A stretch of 48,079 nt of DNA from Candidatus Sulfopaludibacter sp. SbA3 (GTDB taxonomy: Bacteria; Acidobacteriota; Terriglobia; Bryobacterales; Bryobacteraceae), in NCBI GenBank assembly GCA_945893365.1, contig CAMDED010000049.1, positions 1-48,079 on the forward strand. Direction: 5' to 3'. Under the pieces are notes generated by a model. It was not told where the DNA came from, did no database searches, and worked only from the letters and a program-made list of their open reading frames with translations. Below, in pieces: positions 36,201 through 44,160 of this stretch; within the stretch, counting starts at the first letter, position 1; every line of letters starts with the position of its first letter. The position numbers and the translations under genes are program-made.

Positions 36201-36729
36201 TCAAACGGCTGAAACCGGTAATCCTCTTAACTTCTCCTGGGCCAACAGCCCCTACAATTATTATCCGGGTTTTGCCGGATCGCGCCGGCCTGACATCGTC
36301 GGCGACGCGAAGGTCGACATGAGCAAGTGGGACAACGGCGGCCCGGACCGCTTCACCCTGCAGAACCGCCCGCCAGTGGTGGACATCAATGCGTTCGCGT
36401 GGCCCGGCGGGTGCGGCAGCGTGACAACCGCGGTGGACCCTGCGAAGTGTAACTTCCAAGTCGGCAGCGCCGGCCGTAATATCATCACCGGTCCCGGCCT
36501 GCTTTGGTCCCAGATTTCGGCGCAGAAGAACTTCTACGTGAGTGAGCGGTTTAACGCTCAGCTACGCTGGGACTTCCAAAACGCGCTCAAGACATTCAAC
36601 TTCACCGGCCCGACGACAGGCGTCGATTTCAGGAATCCGAGAAACTTCGGTAGGCTGACCGACGACCCGCGGACGGCTTCGCTCGGCGGCCAGCCGCTGA
36701 TGAACCTGACTTTGATGATTCGGTTCTGA
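33265..36729 (+). CDS. Oar-like TonB-dependent outer-membrane receptor
   Basis: An 1154-residue outer-membrane protein. Signal peptide LRYTSLLLTCLLAALPVMAQ. Residues 22-115 are a carboxypeptidase-regulatory-like beta domain (STMTGRVTDPTGAVVPGTGV, SPGMYKVSAEAQGFKKS). A plug-like region follows (FEDGVNGNDQQGGTE, VKILTTVPPAEYGHSAGGVI) and then a long beta-barrel rich in aromatic strands ending LGGQPLMNLTLMIRF, with the C-terminal Phe typical of barrel proteins. Such Oar/CarbP-reg TonB receptors are abundant in Solibacteraceae and are thought to import sugars, peptides or complexes. The ATG at 33265 starts the signal peptide. The MFS transporter gene starts 7 bases after the stop, so the two may form one transport unit. 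Confidence 0.92.
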   Translation: MKKLRYTSLLLTCLLAALPVMAQIGTSTMTGRVTDPTGAVVPGTGVTVIHTGTNFTFKATANEDGLYRVLSLSPGMYKVSAEAQGFKKSVRDEVELRTGDTLAVDFVLQVGNVSESVEVSGVASILETETSATGTVMSGTVLYDMPLYQRYINSTLNLVPGMTSGGYAYGGSLGNYHLAGQRSGSIGIFEDGVNGNDQQGGTETIKPIQNSVAEVKILTTVPPAEYGHSAGGVINVVKKSGTNEIHGMASWYGRTRRMQHRLFYDKIKTSQPTPGRPNGVPVFFMMPDGNVGGPIVKNKTFFFIGYQRLHEKKVAQVDATTPTDLMKAGDFNFPGVASNALFDPATTRFSNGAWARDPFPGNVVPLNRFDPVARNLIAINPWVSPNRAGTYNSQGPNGNLLADEFANVFFDDWNLRLDHQFSTNFKIYGSLTENRFNGRGRPINIKEDMGQFDASQGRNAPSHNRNLSVGGTWILRPNIVNDARVGYYRRFSETTIPGFGENWAQKLGIPNAGPELVPSFSGGNTDRYSSESLYGIYGNSPNQTVNETLSFRNDLSVIKGTHAFKAGYEVLRFRLNSATFANPAQYSFAGVTAGLQANGAPVPNTGNTFAGFLTGYVSQAVFRSELTSWLPRSSIHSFYFQDDWKFSPSLTINWGVRYSNESPFTTKYGLMSNFDPNARDEITGRTGAIVHPKSGLNTRDNNNFNPRIGLAWHAKEKIVLRGGFGFYTVDVKFPAGRGQYDEYVAIANQQPAPGDPTPIYRVSQGARPSAFVTRADGSAPFVGTNFGSRGAAQWDTALRNPYVMNWHGSLQYSLFRDYVVEVSYQGSGGVGLIENWQTNTFPINFAAGNATLQNQVFAAAQNYRPYTQMGDVLLRSNFGHSTFHSGTVKLEKRLSRGFFFNTFYTFSKSINSQDTDNAGAGVAPIQNRSLEKGRAGYDRNHRWLAVINYELPFGKGKRWANSGGRVKNLLAGGWEISWIQTAETGNPLNFSWANSPYNYYPGFAGSRRPDIVGDAKVDMSKWDNGGPDRFTLQNRPPVVDINAFAWPGGCGSVTTAVDPAKCNFQVGSAGRNIITGPGLLWSQISAQKNFYVSERFNAQLRWDFQNALKTFNFTGPTTGVDFRNPRNFGRLTDDPRTASLGGQPLMNLTLMIRF

Positions 36730-36736
36730 TCCCGAG

Positions 36737-37936
36737 GTGGCGCGCGGGCGGTTCTCCGATATCCAGCCCGCGCAGTGGAAGACGCTGTTCGCAGCCCAGC
36801 TTGGCTGGATGCTGGACGCGATGGACGTGATGCTGTACGCATTCGCGCTCACGGCGATTCAGAAGGAGTTCGGGCTTAGTTCCAGGGTGGCCGGTGCGCT
36901 AGCATCGGCCACCCTTTTTTCGTCCGCGTTCGGCGGCGCTTTGTTCGGAATCTTCGCCGACCGCTTCGGCCGCGCCCGGGCTCTGGTCTATTCCATCCTC
37001 ACTTACTCCGTCTTCACCGCTCTCACCGCCACTTCGCAAAACGTCTCTCAACTGGTGCTCTGGAGAATGCTGGTCGGCATCGGACTCGGCGGCGAGTGGT
37101 CCGCGGGTTCGGTGATTGTGTCGGAAACCTGGCCGGCGCGGCATCGCGGAAAGGCCATCGGATTCATGCAGTCGGGCTGGGCCATCGGCTACATTTTTGC
37201 GGCCGTCCTCTCGGCGCTCGTCCTGCCCAAATACGGCTGGCGTCCCTTGTTCATGCTGGGTCTGGCCCCCGCGCTGCTCGCGGCGTGGATTCGCCGTGCC
37301 GTGCCGGAGCCGCCAAACTGGAAACCCACGCGCGGGTTCTCGCTAGCGGCGTTGCCGGTGCGGAACACGCTCGTCGCCGCCTTGCTTTCCACGCTGATCC
37401 TGTTCGCCTATTGGGGCCTGTTCACCTGGATACCGGCTTTTCTTTCGAGCCCCATTGAGAAAGGCGGCGCGGGCCTGGGCATCTTCCGCTCCTCGGCTTG
37501 GATCGTCCCCATGCAAATCGGCGCGTTTTTCGGATACACGCTTTTCGGCTTCTTCGCCGACCGCTTCGGCAGGAGGCCCGCGTTTCTGGTGTTCGTCTTC
37601 GCCGCCGCAGTCCTCGTTCCGGTCTACGGCTCGCTCGGAGCGCGCCCCGGCCTTCTGCTCGCGCTCGGTCCTCTGGTAGGATTCTTTGGGCACGGCTACT
37701 TCAGCGTGTTTGGAGCCCTGTTGTCCGAACTGTTTCCCGCGAGCATCCGCGCCACCGCGCAGGGCCTGTGCTACAACGTGGGGAGGGCGGCGGGCGCGCT
37801 CGCGCCATTCACGGTGGGCGCGGTTGCCGAGACGCACGGCATCGGGGCGGCGCTCGGAGTCACGTCGGCTTTCTTCGCGGCCGGAGGCGCGGTGATGATG
37901 CTGCTGCCCGAAACGAAGGGCGCTGAACTGACATGA
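36737..37936 (+). CDS. MFS transporter (acid/sugar:H+ symporter type)
   Basis: A 399-residue inner-membrane protein with about twelve hydrophobic helices. Motif A appears twice, in FGIFADRFGRARALVYS and GFFADRFGRRPAFLVFV, and LVGIGLGGEWSAGSVIVSE is the fourth/fifth-helix signature of the aromatic-acid and sialate-type symporters. GTG start at 36737, 7 bases after the TonB receptor. Its last codons overlap pxpA by 4 bases (ATGA). A substrate such as an organic acid or 5-oxoproline-like compound is a guess from the next gene. Confidence 0.88.
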   Translation: MARGRFSDIQPAQWKTLFAAQLGWMLDAMDVMLYAFALTAIQKEFGLSSRVAGALASATLFSSAFGGALFGIFADRFGRARALVYSILTYSVFTALTATSQNVSQLVLWRMLVGIGLGGEWSAGSVIVSETWPARHRGKAIGFMQSGWAIGYIFAAVLSALVLPKYGWRPLFMLGLAPALLAAWIRRAVPEPPNWKPTRGFSLAALPVRNTLVAALLSTLILFAYWGLFTWIPAFLSSPIEKGGAGLGIFRSSAWIVPMQIGAFFGYTLFGFFADRFGRRPAFLVFVFAAAVLVPVYGSLGARPGLLLALGPLVGFFGHGYFSVFGALLSELFPASIRATAQGLCYNVGRAAGALAPFTVGAVAETHGIGAALGVTSAFFAAGGAVMMLLPETKGAELT

Positions 37937-38631
37937 CGATCGATCTCAATTGCGACATGGGAGAGGAAAGCGGCGCGGACGACGAAGCGCTCATGCCGCT
38001 TTTCAGTTCCGCGAACATCGCCTGCGGCGGACATGCCGGCGACGAAGCCTCCATGCGGCGCACCGTCGAGTTAGCCGGGCGGCATGGCGTCGCGATCGGC
38101 GCGCATCCCGCTTATCCCGACCGCGAGAACTTCGGCCGCATCGCGCTCGATTTGGACGCCGCCCGGATCGAGCAAACGGTTTTCGAGCAAGTGAGCGCGC
38201 TCGCCCGCATTGCGCGGCTCAAACACGTGAAGCCGCATGGCGCGCTCTACAACGTGGCGGCGAGGGACGCGACGGTGGCGGAAGCCATTGCCCGCGGCGT
38301 CCGGCGATCGGCTGGCGATGTAATCCTGATAGGGCTCGCGAAGTCCGTCATGCTCGATACGTGGCGGCGTCTCGGCTTCCGGGTCGCGGCCGAAGCCTTC
38401 GCCGACCGCCGCTACGAATCCGATGGCACGCTGCGAGCGCGGATTCACAAGGACGCCCTGATCGTGGACCCCGCCGAGGCAGCCGTCCAGGCGCTGAACC
38501 TCATTCGCGGCGGCGCGGACACGCTGTGTGTTCACAGCGATACTCCCGGTAGCGCGGGCATTGCGGCGGCCGTGCGGGCGCATCTCCTACGCGAGGGCGT
38601 GCGAATCGCGCCGCTACCGCGTGCAAACTGA
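37933..38631 (+). CDS. pxpA: 5-oxoprolinase subunit A (LamB/YcsF family)
   Basis: A 232-residue protein beginning TIDLNCDMGEESGADDEALM. The conserved NIACGGHAGDE, AIGAHPAYPDRENFGR, VKPHGALYNVAARDA and CVHSDTPGSAG motifs are all present, with length usual for PxpA. PxpA works with PxpB and PxpC to hydrolyse 5-oxoproline to glutamate using ATP. The B and C genes are not in the window: the next gene downstream is an unrelated membrane protein. It overlaps the MFS transporter by 4 bases, so a transporter-hydrolase unit for a pyroglutamate-like compound is plausible. Confidence 0.92.
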   Translation: MTIDLNCDMGEESGADDEALMPLFSSANIACGGHAGDEASMRRTVELAGRHGVAIGAHPAYPDRENFGRIALDLDAARIEQTVFEQVSALARIARLKHVKPHGALYNVAARDATVAEAIARGVRRSAGDVILIGLAKSVMLDTWRRLGFRVAAEAFADRRYESDGTLRARIHKDALIVDPAEAAVQALNLIRGGADTLCVHSDTPGSAGIAAAVRAHLLREGVRIAPLPRAN

Positions 38632-38649
38632 CCGGGAAGGGGCTTCACG

Positions 38650-39243
38650 ATGGAGTCGATTGACAAGGCAGCGCTCGAAATCGAGAAGTTAACGCTTGAG
38701 AATCGGCTGCTCAAGCTGGAGTTGAAGGAAAGATCCGAAGCGGATCTGTGGAAGCATCTCAGCCGGATGGCGCCGTCACTCGCCACGCTTCTCGCCGTCG
38801 CCGGATTCGTATTCGGCATCGCGCAGTACGCCATCGAGCAGAGTGCGAACCGCAAATCGAGCGATGCGCAAGCGCAGCGGGACGTTGAAGCGCGCGACCG
38901 GGAATTCATGAAGCCTCTCTGGGAAAAGGAGCTTGAGCTCTACATGAAGGCCTCCGAGGTGGCCGCGATAATCGCCACGTCGAAAGATGCCGTAAAGCGA
39001 CAGGCCGCCGAAGCCGAATTCTGGACGCTTTACGAGGGGCCATTAATCATCGTCGAGTCGAAAAGCCTCTCCAGAGCGATGGTGAACTTCGGCAACTGCC
39101 TGAACAAGCGGGAACCGTGCAGCGGCGAGGAGTTGGTCAGGCGGTCACGAGCCTTGGCCTCGACGATGCAAGTCACGATTCAGGAAGCGGCGAACATGCG
39201 CCTGTCGGAATTCTCACAAAACAAGTTTCAGTATCACCACTGA
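38650..39243 (+). CDS. Membrane-anchored protein of unknown function
   Basis: A 197-residue protein, not recognised. Residues 1-35 are a charged Leu-rich helix likely to form a coiled coil (LEIEKLTLENRLLKLELKER). One transmembrane helix follows at about residues 42-60 (LATLLAVAGFVFGIAQYAI), then a long charged helical domain (ARDREFMKPLWEKELELYM, ASEVAAIIATSKDAVKRQAA). Two cysteines occur near the C-terminal part (NFGNCLNKREPCSGEEL). It lies 18 bases after pxpA and ends 15 bases before the convergent peptidase stop. Confidence 0.75.
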   Translation: MESIDKAALEIEKLTLENRLLKLELKERSEADLWKHLSRMAPSLATLLAVAGFVFGIAQYAIEQSANRKSSDAQAQRDVEARDREFMKPLWEKELELYMKASEVAAIIATSKDAVKRQAAEAEFWTLYEGPLIIVESKSLSRAMVNFGNCLNKREPCSGEELVRRSRALASTMQVTIQEAANMRLSEFSQNKFQYHH

Positions 39244-39258
39244 ACCGCGCTGCTTCCC

Positions 39259-40644
39259 CTACTGAACCGACGCGTCCGTGCGTGGCGCGATGGCGTAGGC
39301 GGAAACCAGACTCTCGTTGCCGTCCTTGTCAACCGCCTTCACGCCGATCACGCAGTCGTCGATCGGGACATCCTTCATCACGTACTCCGTCACATTGCCC
39401 ACGTAGATCTCATGCTCCCAGAACGGCGCGGTCGTGGCGCGCATGACAATGGCAAAGCCGGCCAGATCCGCTTCCGCCTTTCCCGGGGTCCAGCGAATCC
39501 GCGCATCGTAGCCCGATTTCCCACGGGACAAGTTGGGCAAACGCCGGCCCTTTGAAGGTCCCACAGTTCCGATGCGCGTCACCACGGGCGGCGCGGGAGC
39601 GAGGGCGAGTCCCGCAAGCGCCGCGGCGTTCACCTGCGCCACACGCGCCGTATAGCCGGGCGATGCGTTCGCAAACGTGTCCTTCGGATTGTGCTGTTTC
39701 GAGTAATCCTCGGCGGGGGTGGTGAAACGCACGGCCCCGAATCCGGCATTGTCAAAGGACGTGTGGTCGCCGCCGCGCCCGAACCGGTCGGCGCGGAATA
39801 CCGCATCCACCCGCATGCCGGGAACGTATCGCCCGCCCGTCTCCCGCACGTAGCGGGCGACCTGGCGCGAGAGCGAGTCCGCGGGATCGTTCGAGTAGAC
39901 ATTCACGGCGCGATTCGCGGCACGGCCGTTGCCCGCCACTTCGCTGCCGATGATGTCGTTGTTCAGGACCGCTTCGATCAGCCGATCGTCCTTTTTCGCT
40001 TGACCGGCGAAGTGGCGCGAGCCCACCAAACCGTATTCCTCGGCGTCGAACGCGATGAACAGGATCGTGTTGTCCCACTCGTACCGGCTCATCACGCGGG
40101 CCAGCTCCATCACGGCGGCGGTTCCGCTGCCGTCGTCGTTGACACCGGGCGCATCAGCCCGTGAGGTGGGTTCGTTGTCCTCTTCGGAGGAATCGAGAGG
40201 GTCCGCCTCGGGAGGCTTCGGCTTCGGAATCCGGTTAAGGGAATCGTAATGCGCCGAGACCACAACCTCCCGCTCGGGGTTGAGCTTTCCGGCAAGCCTT
40301 GCGACGACGTTGACCACCTCGACATCGCGCCACACTCTCCCGCCCTTCTTAACCGCGTGCTTGTCGAACCTCACTTCGAGGCGTTTACCGTAGCCGCGAA
40401 ACTCCTCCGCGATCCAACGCCGCGCCGCGCCGATGCCGCGAGCCGGATGGTCCGTCTCCGAGAACGTGTTACGCGTCCCAAACGCCTCCAGACGCTTCAT
40501 GATGGCGGCGATTCGCTCTTCGGAGACTTCTTCAACCACGCGCGCAATTGCGGGATTCACCGACTTCCGCTGTACGCCCGGGCTCTGCGCGGACGCCGCT
40601 AACAGCGTAATCGTCCACAACACGGAACCCCTTGAGAGAAGCAT
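39259..40644 (-). CDS. Secreted M28-family aminopeptidase
   Basis: A 461-residue zinc peptidase. Signal peptide SRGSVLWTITLLAASAQS. Expected di-zinc ligands are visible: His and Asp in VVVSAHYDSLNR, the catalytic block APGVNDDGSGTAAVMELARV, the Glu-Glu pair in FIAFDAEEYGLVGSRHF, Asp in VLNNDIIGSEV and a late His in YSKQHNPKDTF. A fibronectin-III-like C-terminal part (RWTPGKAEADLAGFAIVMRA) completes it. The ATG at 40644 gives the signal peptide; the longer frame to 40809 reads basic noise. It ends facing the unknown membrane protein gene. Confidence 0.9.
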   Translation of the reverse strand: MLLSRGSVLWTITLLAASAQSPGVQRKSVNPAIARVVEEVSEERIAAIMKRLEAFGTRNTFSETDHPARGIGAARRWIAEEFRGYGKRLEVRFDKHAVKKGGRVWRDVEVVNVVARLAGKLNPEREVVVSAHYDSLNRIPKPKPPEADPLDSSEEDNEPTSRADAPGVNDDGSGTAAVMELARVMSRYEWDNTILFIAFDAEEYGLVGSRHFAGQAKKDDRLIEAVLNNDIIGSEVAGNGRAANRAVNVYSNDPADSLSRQVARYVRETGGRYVPGMRVDAVFRADRFGRGGDHTSFDNAGFGAVRFTTPAEDYSKQHNPKDTFANASPGYTARVAQVNAAALAGLALAPAPPVVTRIGTVGPSKGRRLPNLSRGKSGYDARIRWTPGKAEADLAGFAIVMRATTAPFWEHEIYVGNVTEYVMKDVPIDDCVIGVKAVDKDGNESLVSAYAIAPRTDASVQ

Positions 40645-40697
40645 AATGCGCAGTGTACCACTGGCCCGCTCAGGGGCTCTGCCAGCCGCGGGCCGCG

Positions 40698-42017
40698 CTA
40701 CAGAACCTGCTCGGACCAGCCTTCGAGCACCGCTTTGACCTTTGCGGTGAACTGGTCGGCGAGCGCGCCGTCGATCAGCCGGTGGTCGAAGCTCAGCGAA
40801 AGATAGCAAATGGAGCGGATGGCGATGGCGTCGTCGATCACGACAGGCATTTTCTCCACTACGCCGACTCCGAGGATCGCGACCTGCGGCTGGTTGATCA
40901 CCGGTGTCGCGATCACGCTGCCGAAGCCGCCGAAATTGGTGATGGAGAATGTGCCGCCCTGCACTTCGTCGGGCTTCAACTGGCGGGAGCGCGCGCGAGC
41001 CGAGAGATCCACAATGGATCGCTGCAGGCCGACGACGTTCTTCTCGTCGGCGTTCTTGATCACGGGCACGATGAGACCGTTTTCGAGAGCCACGGCAATT
41101 CCGATGTTGATCTCGTTGTGATAGATGATACTACTGCCGTCGATGGAGGCATTGAGCAGCGGAAAGGCACGCAACGCCTCCGCGGTTGCGCGTGTCACGA
41201 ACGGCAGATACGTGAGCGACATGCCATAACGGGATTGAAAGTCCGCCTTGTTGCGCTCGCGCATTCTGGCGACTTTCGTGATGTCGACCTTATGAATGGT
41301 GGTCACGTGCGCGGAGATGGCTTGGCTCGCCACCATGTGTTCCGCGATCTTGGCTCGCATGGTGCTGAGCGGCTCGACGCGGATCTTCGCCTGCCCGGCC
41401 GCGGGCAGCGGAGCCATGGCGGGCGCGGGCGGAACCGGAGCGGAAACCGCAGCGGCGGGAGTGGCAACAGGCACGGCAACCGGAACAGCCACCGGAACGG
41501 CATCCCGAGCCGCCGGCGCGGAAGAGCCCTGCGCAAGAAACCCCTCTACGTCCTGCTTCGTGATACGGCCGCCGGCGCCGGTCCCCTTAACGCGCGCGAG
41601 GTCGACGTTGTTTTCACGCGCCACCTTGCGGACCAGAGGCGAAAGCGGACCAACGGGTTCTTCGGCGGCGGGGGGCGTTGCCGCGGGGGCGGGAGGGGAA
41701 GTTGAAGTTGGCGCGGAAACCGGCGGATCTGCCGCTGTCGCGGCGGGAGCCTCAACCGCGGCCGGCGCGGCGGAAACGGATCCGCCCTCGGAGATACGCG
41801 CGACCACGGTGTTGATTCCAACCGTGGCGCCTTCCTGCACGAGAACCTCCGCCAAAGCGCCCGCGGCAGGCGAGGGGATTTCCGTATCCACCTTATCGGT
41901 CGAAATCTCGAACAGCGGTTCATCCCGCTCCACGCGATCCCCTGGCTTCTTGAGCCACTTCGTCAGTGTACCCTCGACAATGCTCTCGCCCATCTGGGGC
42001 ATCAATACGTCCGTCAT
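40698..42017 (-). CDS. Dihydrolipoyl acyltransferase E2 of a 2-oxoacid dehydrogenase complex
   Basis: A 439-residue E2 core protein. Residues 1-75 are a lipoyl domain (DVLMPQMGESIVEGTLTKWL) with the lipoylated Lys42 in STDKVDTE. A Pro/Ala-rich linker follows, then the E1/E3-binding domain (SPLVRKVARENNVDLARVKG) and the catalytic domain ending in LSFDHRLIDGALADQF, with the His of the His-x-x-x-Asp-Gly motif. The lipoyl signature and length fit a 2-oxoglutarate or branched-chain E2. It starts inside the lipB stop (four-base overlap). E1 is not in the window. Confidence 0.9.
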   Translation of the reverse strand: MTDVLMPQMGESIVEGTLTKWLKKPGDRVERDEPLFEISTDKVDTEIPSPAAGALAEVLVQEGATVGINTVVARISEGGSVSAAPAAVEAPAATAADPPVSAPTSTSPPAPAATPPAAEEPVGPLSPLVRKVARENNVDLARVKGTGAGGRITKQDVEGFLAQGSSAPAARDAVPVAVPVAVPVATPAAAVSAPVPPAPAMAPLPAAGQAKIRVEPLSTMRAKIAEHMVASQAISAHVTTIHKVDITKVARMRERNKADFQSRYGMSLTYLPFVTRATAEALRAFPLLNASIDGSSIIYHNEINIGIAVALENGLIVPVIKNADEKNVVGLQRSIVDLSARARSRQLKPDEVQGGTFSITNFGGFGSVIATPVINQPQVAILGVGVVEKMPVVIDDAIAIRSICYLSLSFDHRLIDGALADQFTAKVKAVLEGWSEQVL

Positions 42018-42676
42018 ATCACCGTCTCCATGACTGGCTGAACGATCTCGCAGCCGAATACGTTTCCAAAATGTACCGCCAAGCCTTCGCGAACCGCGGC
42101 GCTTTCCGCGTTCGACCCCAGTTGCGCCATCGACGTCACGGGTTTCCGCAGGCCGCACGGCACAATGTACTCGAAATAGCCCATGCCTGGATTTACGTTG
42201 AGCGCAAAGCCGTGAGAACTGACCCAGCGGCTCAGATGAACGCCGATTGCGCCGATCTTCCGCCCGTCGACCCACACGCCGGTGCAGCCCGGGACCCTTA
42301 AGGCGGCGATATTGAAATCCGAAAGAGCGCGGATCATCACTTCCTCGATCGCCCGAACGAAAGCGCCCACGTCGCGCTTCCATTCTTTCAGATCCACGAT
42401 CGGATATCCGACCACCTGGCCTGGCCCGTGGTAGGTGATGTCGCCGCCACGGTCGGTTTCATGAAACGCAATACCGGCGCTACGCAGCGCTTCGTCCGAC
42501 GCCAGCAGGTTCTCCATGTGTCCGTTACGCCCAAGCGTAATGGTGTGCGGGTGCTCGAGAAGCAAGAGCTGATCCGGGATCAGGCCCGCTTTACGCCGCT
42601 CGACGAGGCCGCGCTGCAACGCGAACGCTTCTCCATAGCCGATCCGCCCGAGATCGCGGACTTCGCACTTATGCAT
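42014..42676 (-). CDS. lipB: Octanoyltransferase LipB
   Basis: A 220-residue enzyme that transfers octanoyl from acyl carrier protein to the lipoyl domain of E2. The substrate-channel segment LLLLEHPHTITLGRNGHME, the RGGDITYHGPGQVVGYPIVD block, the catalytic Lys in VDGRKIGAIGVHLSRWV and the nucleophile Cys in VPCGLRKPVTSMAQL are all intact. The ATG at 42676 gives MHKCEVRDLG; it overlaps the end of lpdA by 8 bases. It lies in one operon with the two enzyme subunits it serves, E3 and E2. Confidence 0.95.
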   Translation of the reverse strand: MHKCEVRDLGRIGYGEAFALQRGLVERRKAGLIPDQLLLLEHPHTITLGRNGHMENLLASDEALRSAGIAFHETDRGGDITYHGPGQVVGYPIVDLKEWKRDVGAFVRAIEEVMIRALSDFNIAALRVPGCTGVWVDGRKIGAIGVHLSRWVSSHGFALNVNPGMGYFEYIVPCGLRKPVTSMAQLGSNAESAAVREGLAVHFGNVFGCEIVQPVMETVI

Positions 42677-44060
42677 TGATGGCGAGTCCGTACACGGCGT
42701 TGAACGCTTCGCCCAGGGCCTCATAAAGCGTAGGATGCGCGTGGATTGTGCTCATCAGCGTTTCAACCGTGGCCTCGGCCTCCATCGCGGCGACAGCCTC
42801 GGCAATCAATTCGAAGCCCTGCGGGCCGATGATGTGGACGCCCAGGATCTCCCCATACTTCTCGTCCGCAACCACTTTGATGAAGCCGTCGTGGCTGCCG
42901 AGAATGCTCGCGCGGCTATTGGCGGCGAAGGGGAACTTGCCCACCTTGACAGAGCGGCCGTTCGACCGGGCCTGCGCTTCGGTCAGCCCCACACTGCCGA
43001 TGCCGGGTTCCGTGTAGGTGGCGCCGGGAATCCGGTTGTGGCGGATGGGCCGCACAGGCTTGCCCGCGATGTGAGCCACGGCAACCATGCCTTCCGCGGT
43101 CGCGACATGCGCCAACTGCGGGCTTCCCGCCACGACGTCGCCGATTGCGTATAACCCCGGCTCGCCGGTCTGCATCCACTCGTTCACCCTGACAAAGCCC
43201 CGGTCGAGCTCGGCCCCCGTGTGCTCGAGGCCGATCGTTTCCGTGTTCGGCTTCCGCCCCACGGCGACCAGCAGTTTTTCGGCCTCCATCTCCTCGGTCT
43301 TCCCCGTGGCAAGGGTGACGGTCAACTGGACGCCGGACTCCGTCTTGCGGACGTTCCCGGCTTTCGCGCCGGTTTCGATACGGATGCCGTTCTTCTTGAA
43401 AACGCGCGCCAGTTCCTTCGACACATCTTCGTCCTCGACGGGCACGACCCTGGGGAGCATTTCGAGAATCGCGACCTTGGTTCCGAAGCGGCTGAATATC
43501 GAGGCGAATTCCACTCCCACCGCGCCCGCGCCGATGATGATCAGCGATTTCGGGACGGCTGTAAGATTGAGAATCTCGATGTTGGTGAGGATGCGCTCGG
43601 CGTCCGGCTCCAGGCCGGGCAGCATGCGCGCTTCCGACCCCGTGGCCACGATGATGTTCTTCGACTCGACGATCCTGCCATCGACGTCGATCCGGCCGCC
43701 GCCTTTCAGCTTCGCGAATCCCTTTATGACGTCGACCTTGTTCTTCTTCATCAGGAATTCGACGCCGGTGGCGTGCTTCGAGACGATCTTGTTCTTTCGT
43801 TCAATAACTTTCGGGAAGTGCAGCTTCGGCTCTCCGCACTCGACGCCCTCATCCGCGGCATGGACGAAGTGGGTCCACACTTCCGCGGAATGGAGCAGCG
43901 CCTTGGTCGGAATACAGCCGACGTGCAGACACGTTCCCCCGAGTTTCGGGTCTTTCTCGACGAGCGCCGTGCGCAACCCGTACTGGCCGGCGCGCACCGC
44001 GGCCGAATAGCCTCCCGGGCCGCTCCCAATAATTGCAAGGTCGTAAGACATCCGTACCAT
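42669..44060 (-). CDS. lpdA: Dihydrolipoyl dehydrogenase E3
   Basis: A 463-residue flavoprotein. FAD-binding motif DLAIIGSGPGGYSAAVRAGQ at the N-terminus, redox-active disulfide in LGGTCLHVGCIPTKALLH, NAD motif IIIGAGAVGVEFASIFSRFG, the second FAD motif AIGDVVAGSPQLAH and the C-terminal active-site His in STIHAHPTLYEALGEAF. All family landmarks are present. The start may be ATG at 44060 or ATG at 44051 (MSYDLAIIG); neither has a strong ribosome-binding site. First gene of the lpdA-lipB-E2 operon, with a promoter at 44112-44142. Confidence 0.95.
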   Translation of the reverse strand: MVRMSYDLAIIGSGPGGYSAAVRAGQYGLRTALVEKDPKLGGTCLHVGCIPTKALLHSAEVWTHFVHAADEGVECGEPKLHFPKVIERKNKIVSKHATGVEFLMKKNKVDVIKGFAKLKGGGRIDVDGRIVESKNIIVATGSEARMLPGLEPDAERILTNIEILNLTAVPKSLIIIGAGAVGVEFASIFSRFGTKVAILEMLPRVVPVEDEDVSKELARVFKKNGIRIETGAKAGNVRKTESGVQLTVTLATGKTEEMEAEKLLVAVGRKPNTETIGLEHTGAELDRGFVRVNEWMQTGEPGLYAIGDVVAGSPQLAHVATAEGMVAVAHIAGKPVRPIRHNRIPGATYTEPGIGSVGLTEAQARSNGRSVKVGKFPFAANSRASILGSHDGFIKVVADEKYGEILGVHIIGPQGFELIAEAVAAMEAEATVETLMSTIHAHPTLYEALGEAFNAVYGLAINA

Positions 44061-44111
44061 TCTACAATGGGCGCAAACGTTGAGGTTCCCTGGTATTGGA
44101 TGGGCGGGGAC

Positions 44112-44142
44112 GATAAAAGCGGTCCCAACCGGCAGATGTCAA
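44112..44142 (-). promoter_or_regulatory. Promoter of the lpdA operon
   Basis: On the minus strand TTGACA (44142-44137) is followed by TTTATC (44117-44112) after 19 bases, or by TTTTAT after 18. It lies in the 100-base gap between the divergent lpdA and MFS genes. Confidence 0.5.
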
Positions 44143-44160
44143 AGCGGTTACAATGGGGGC

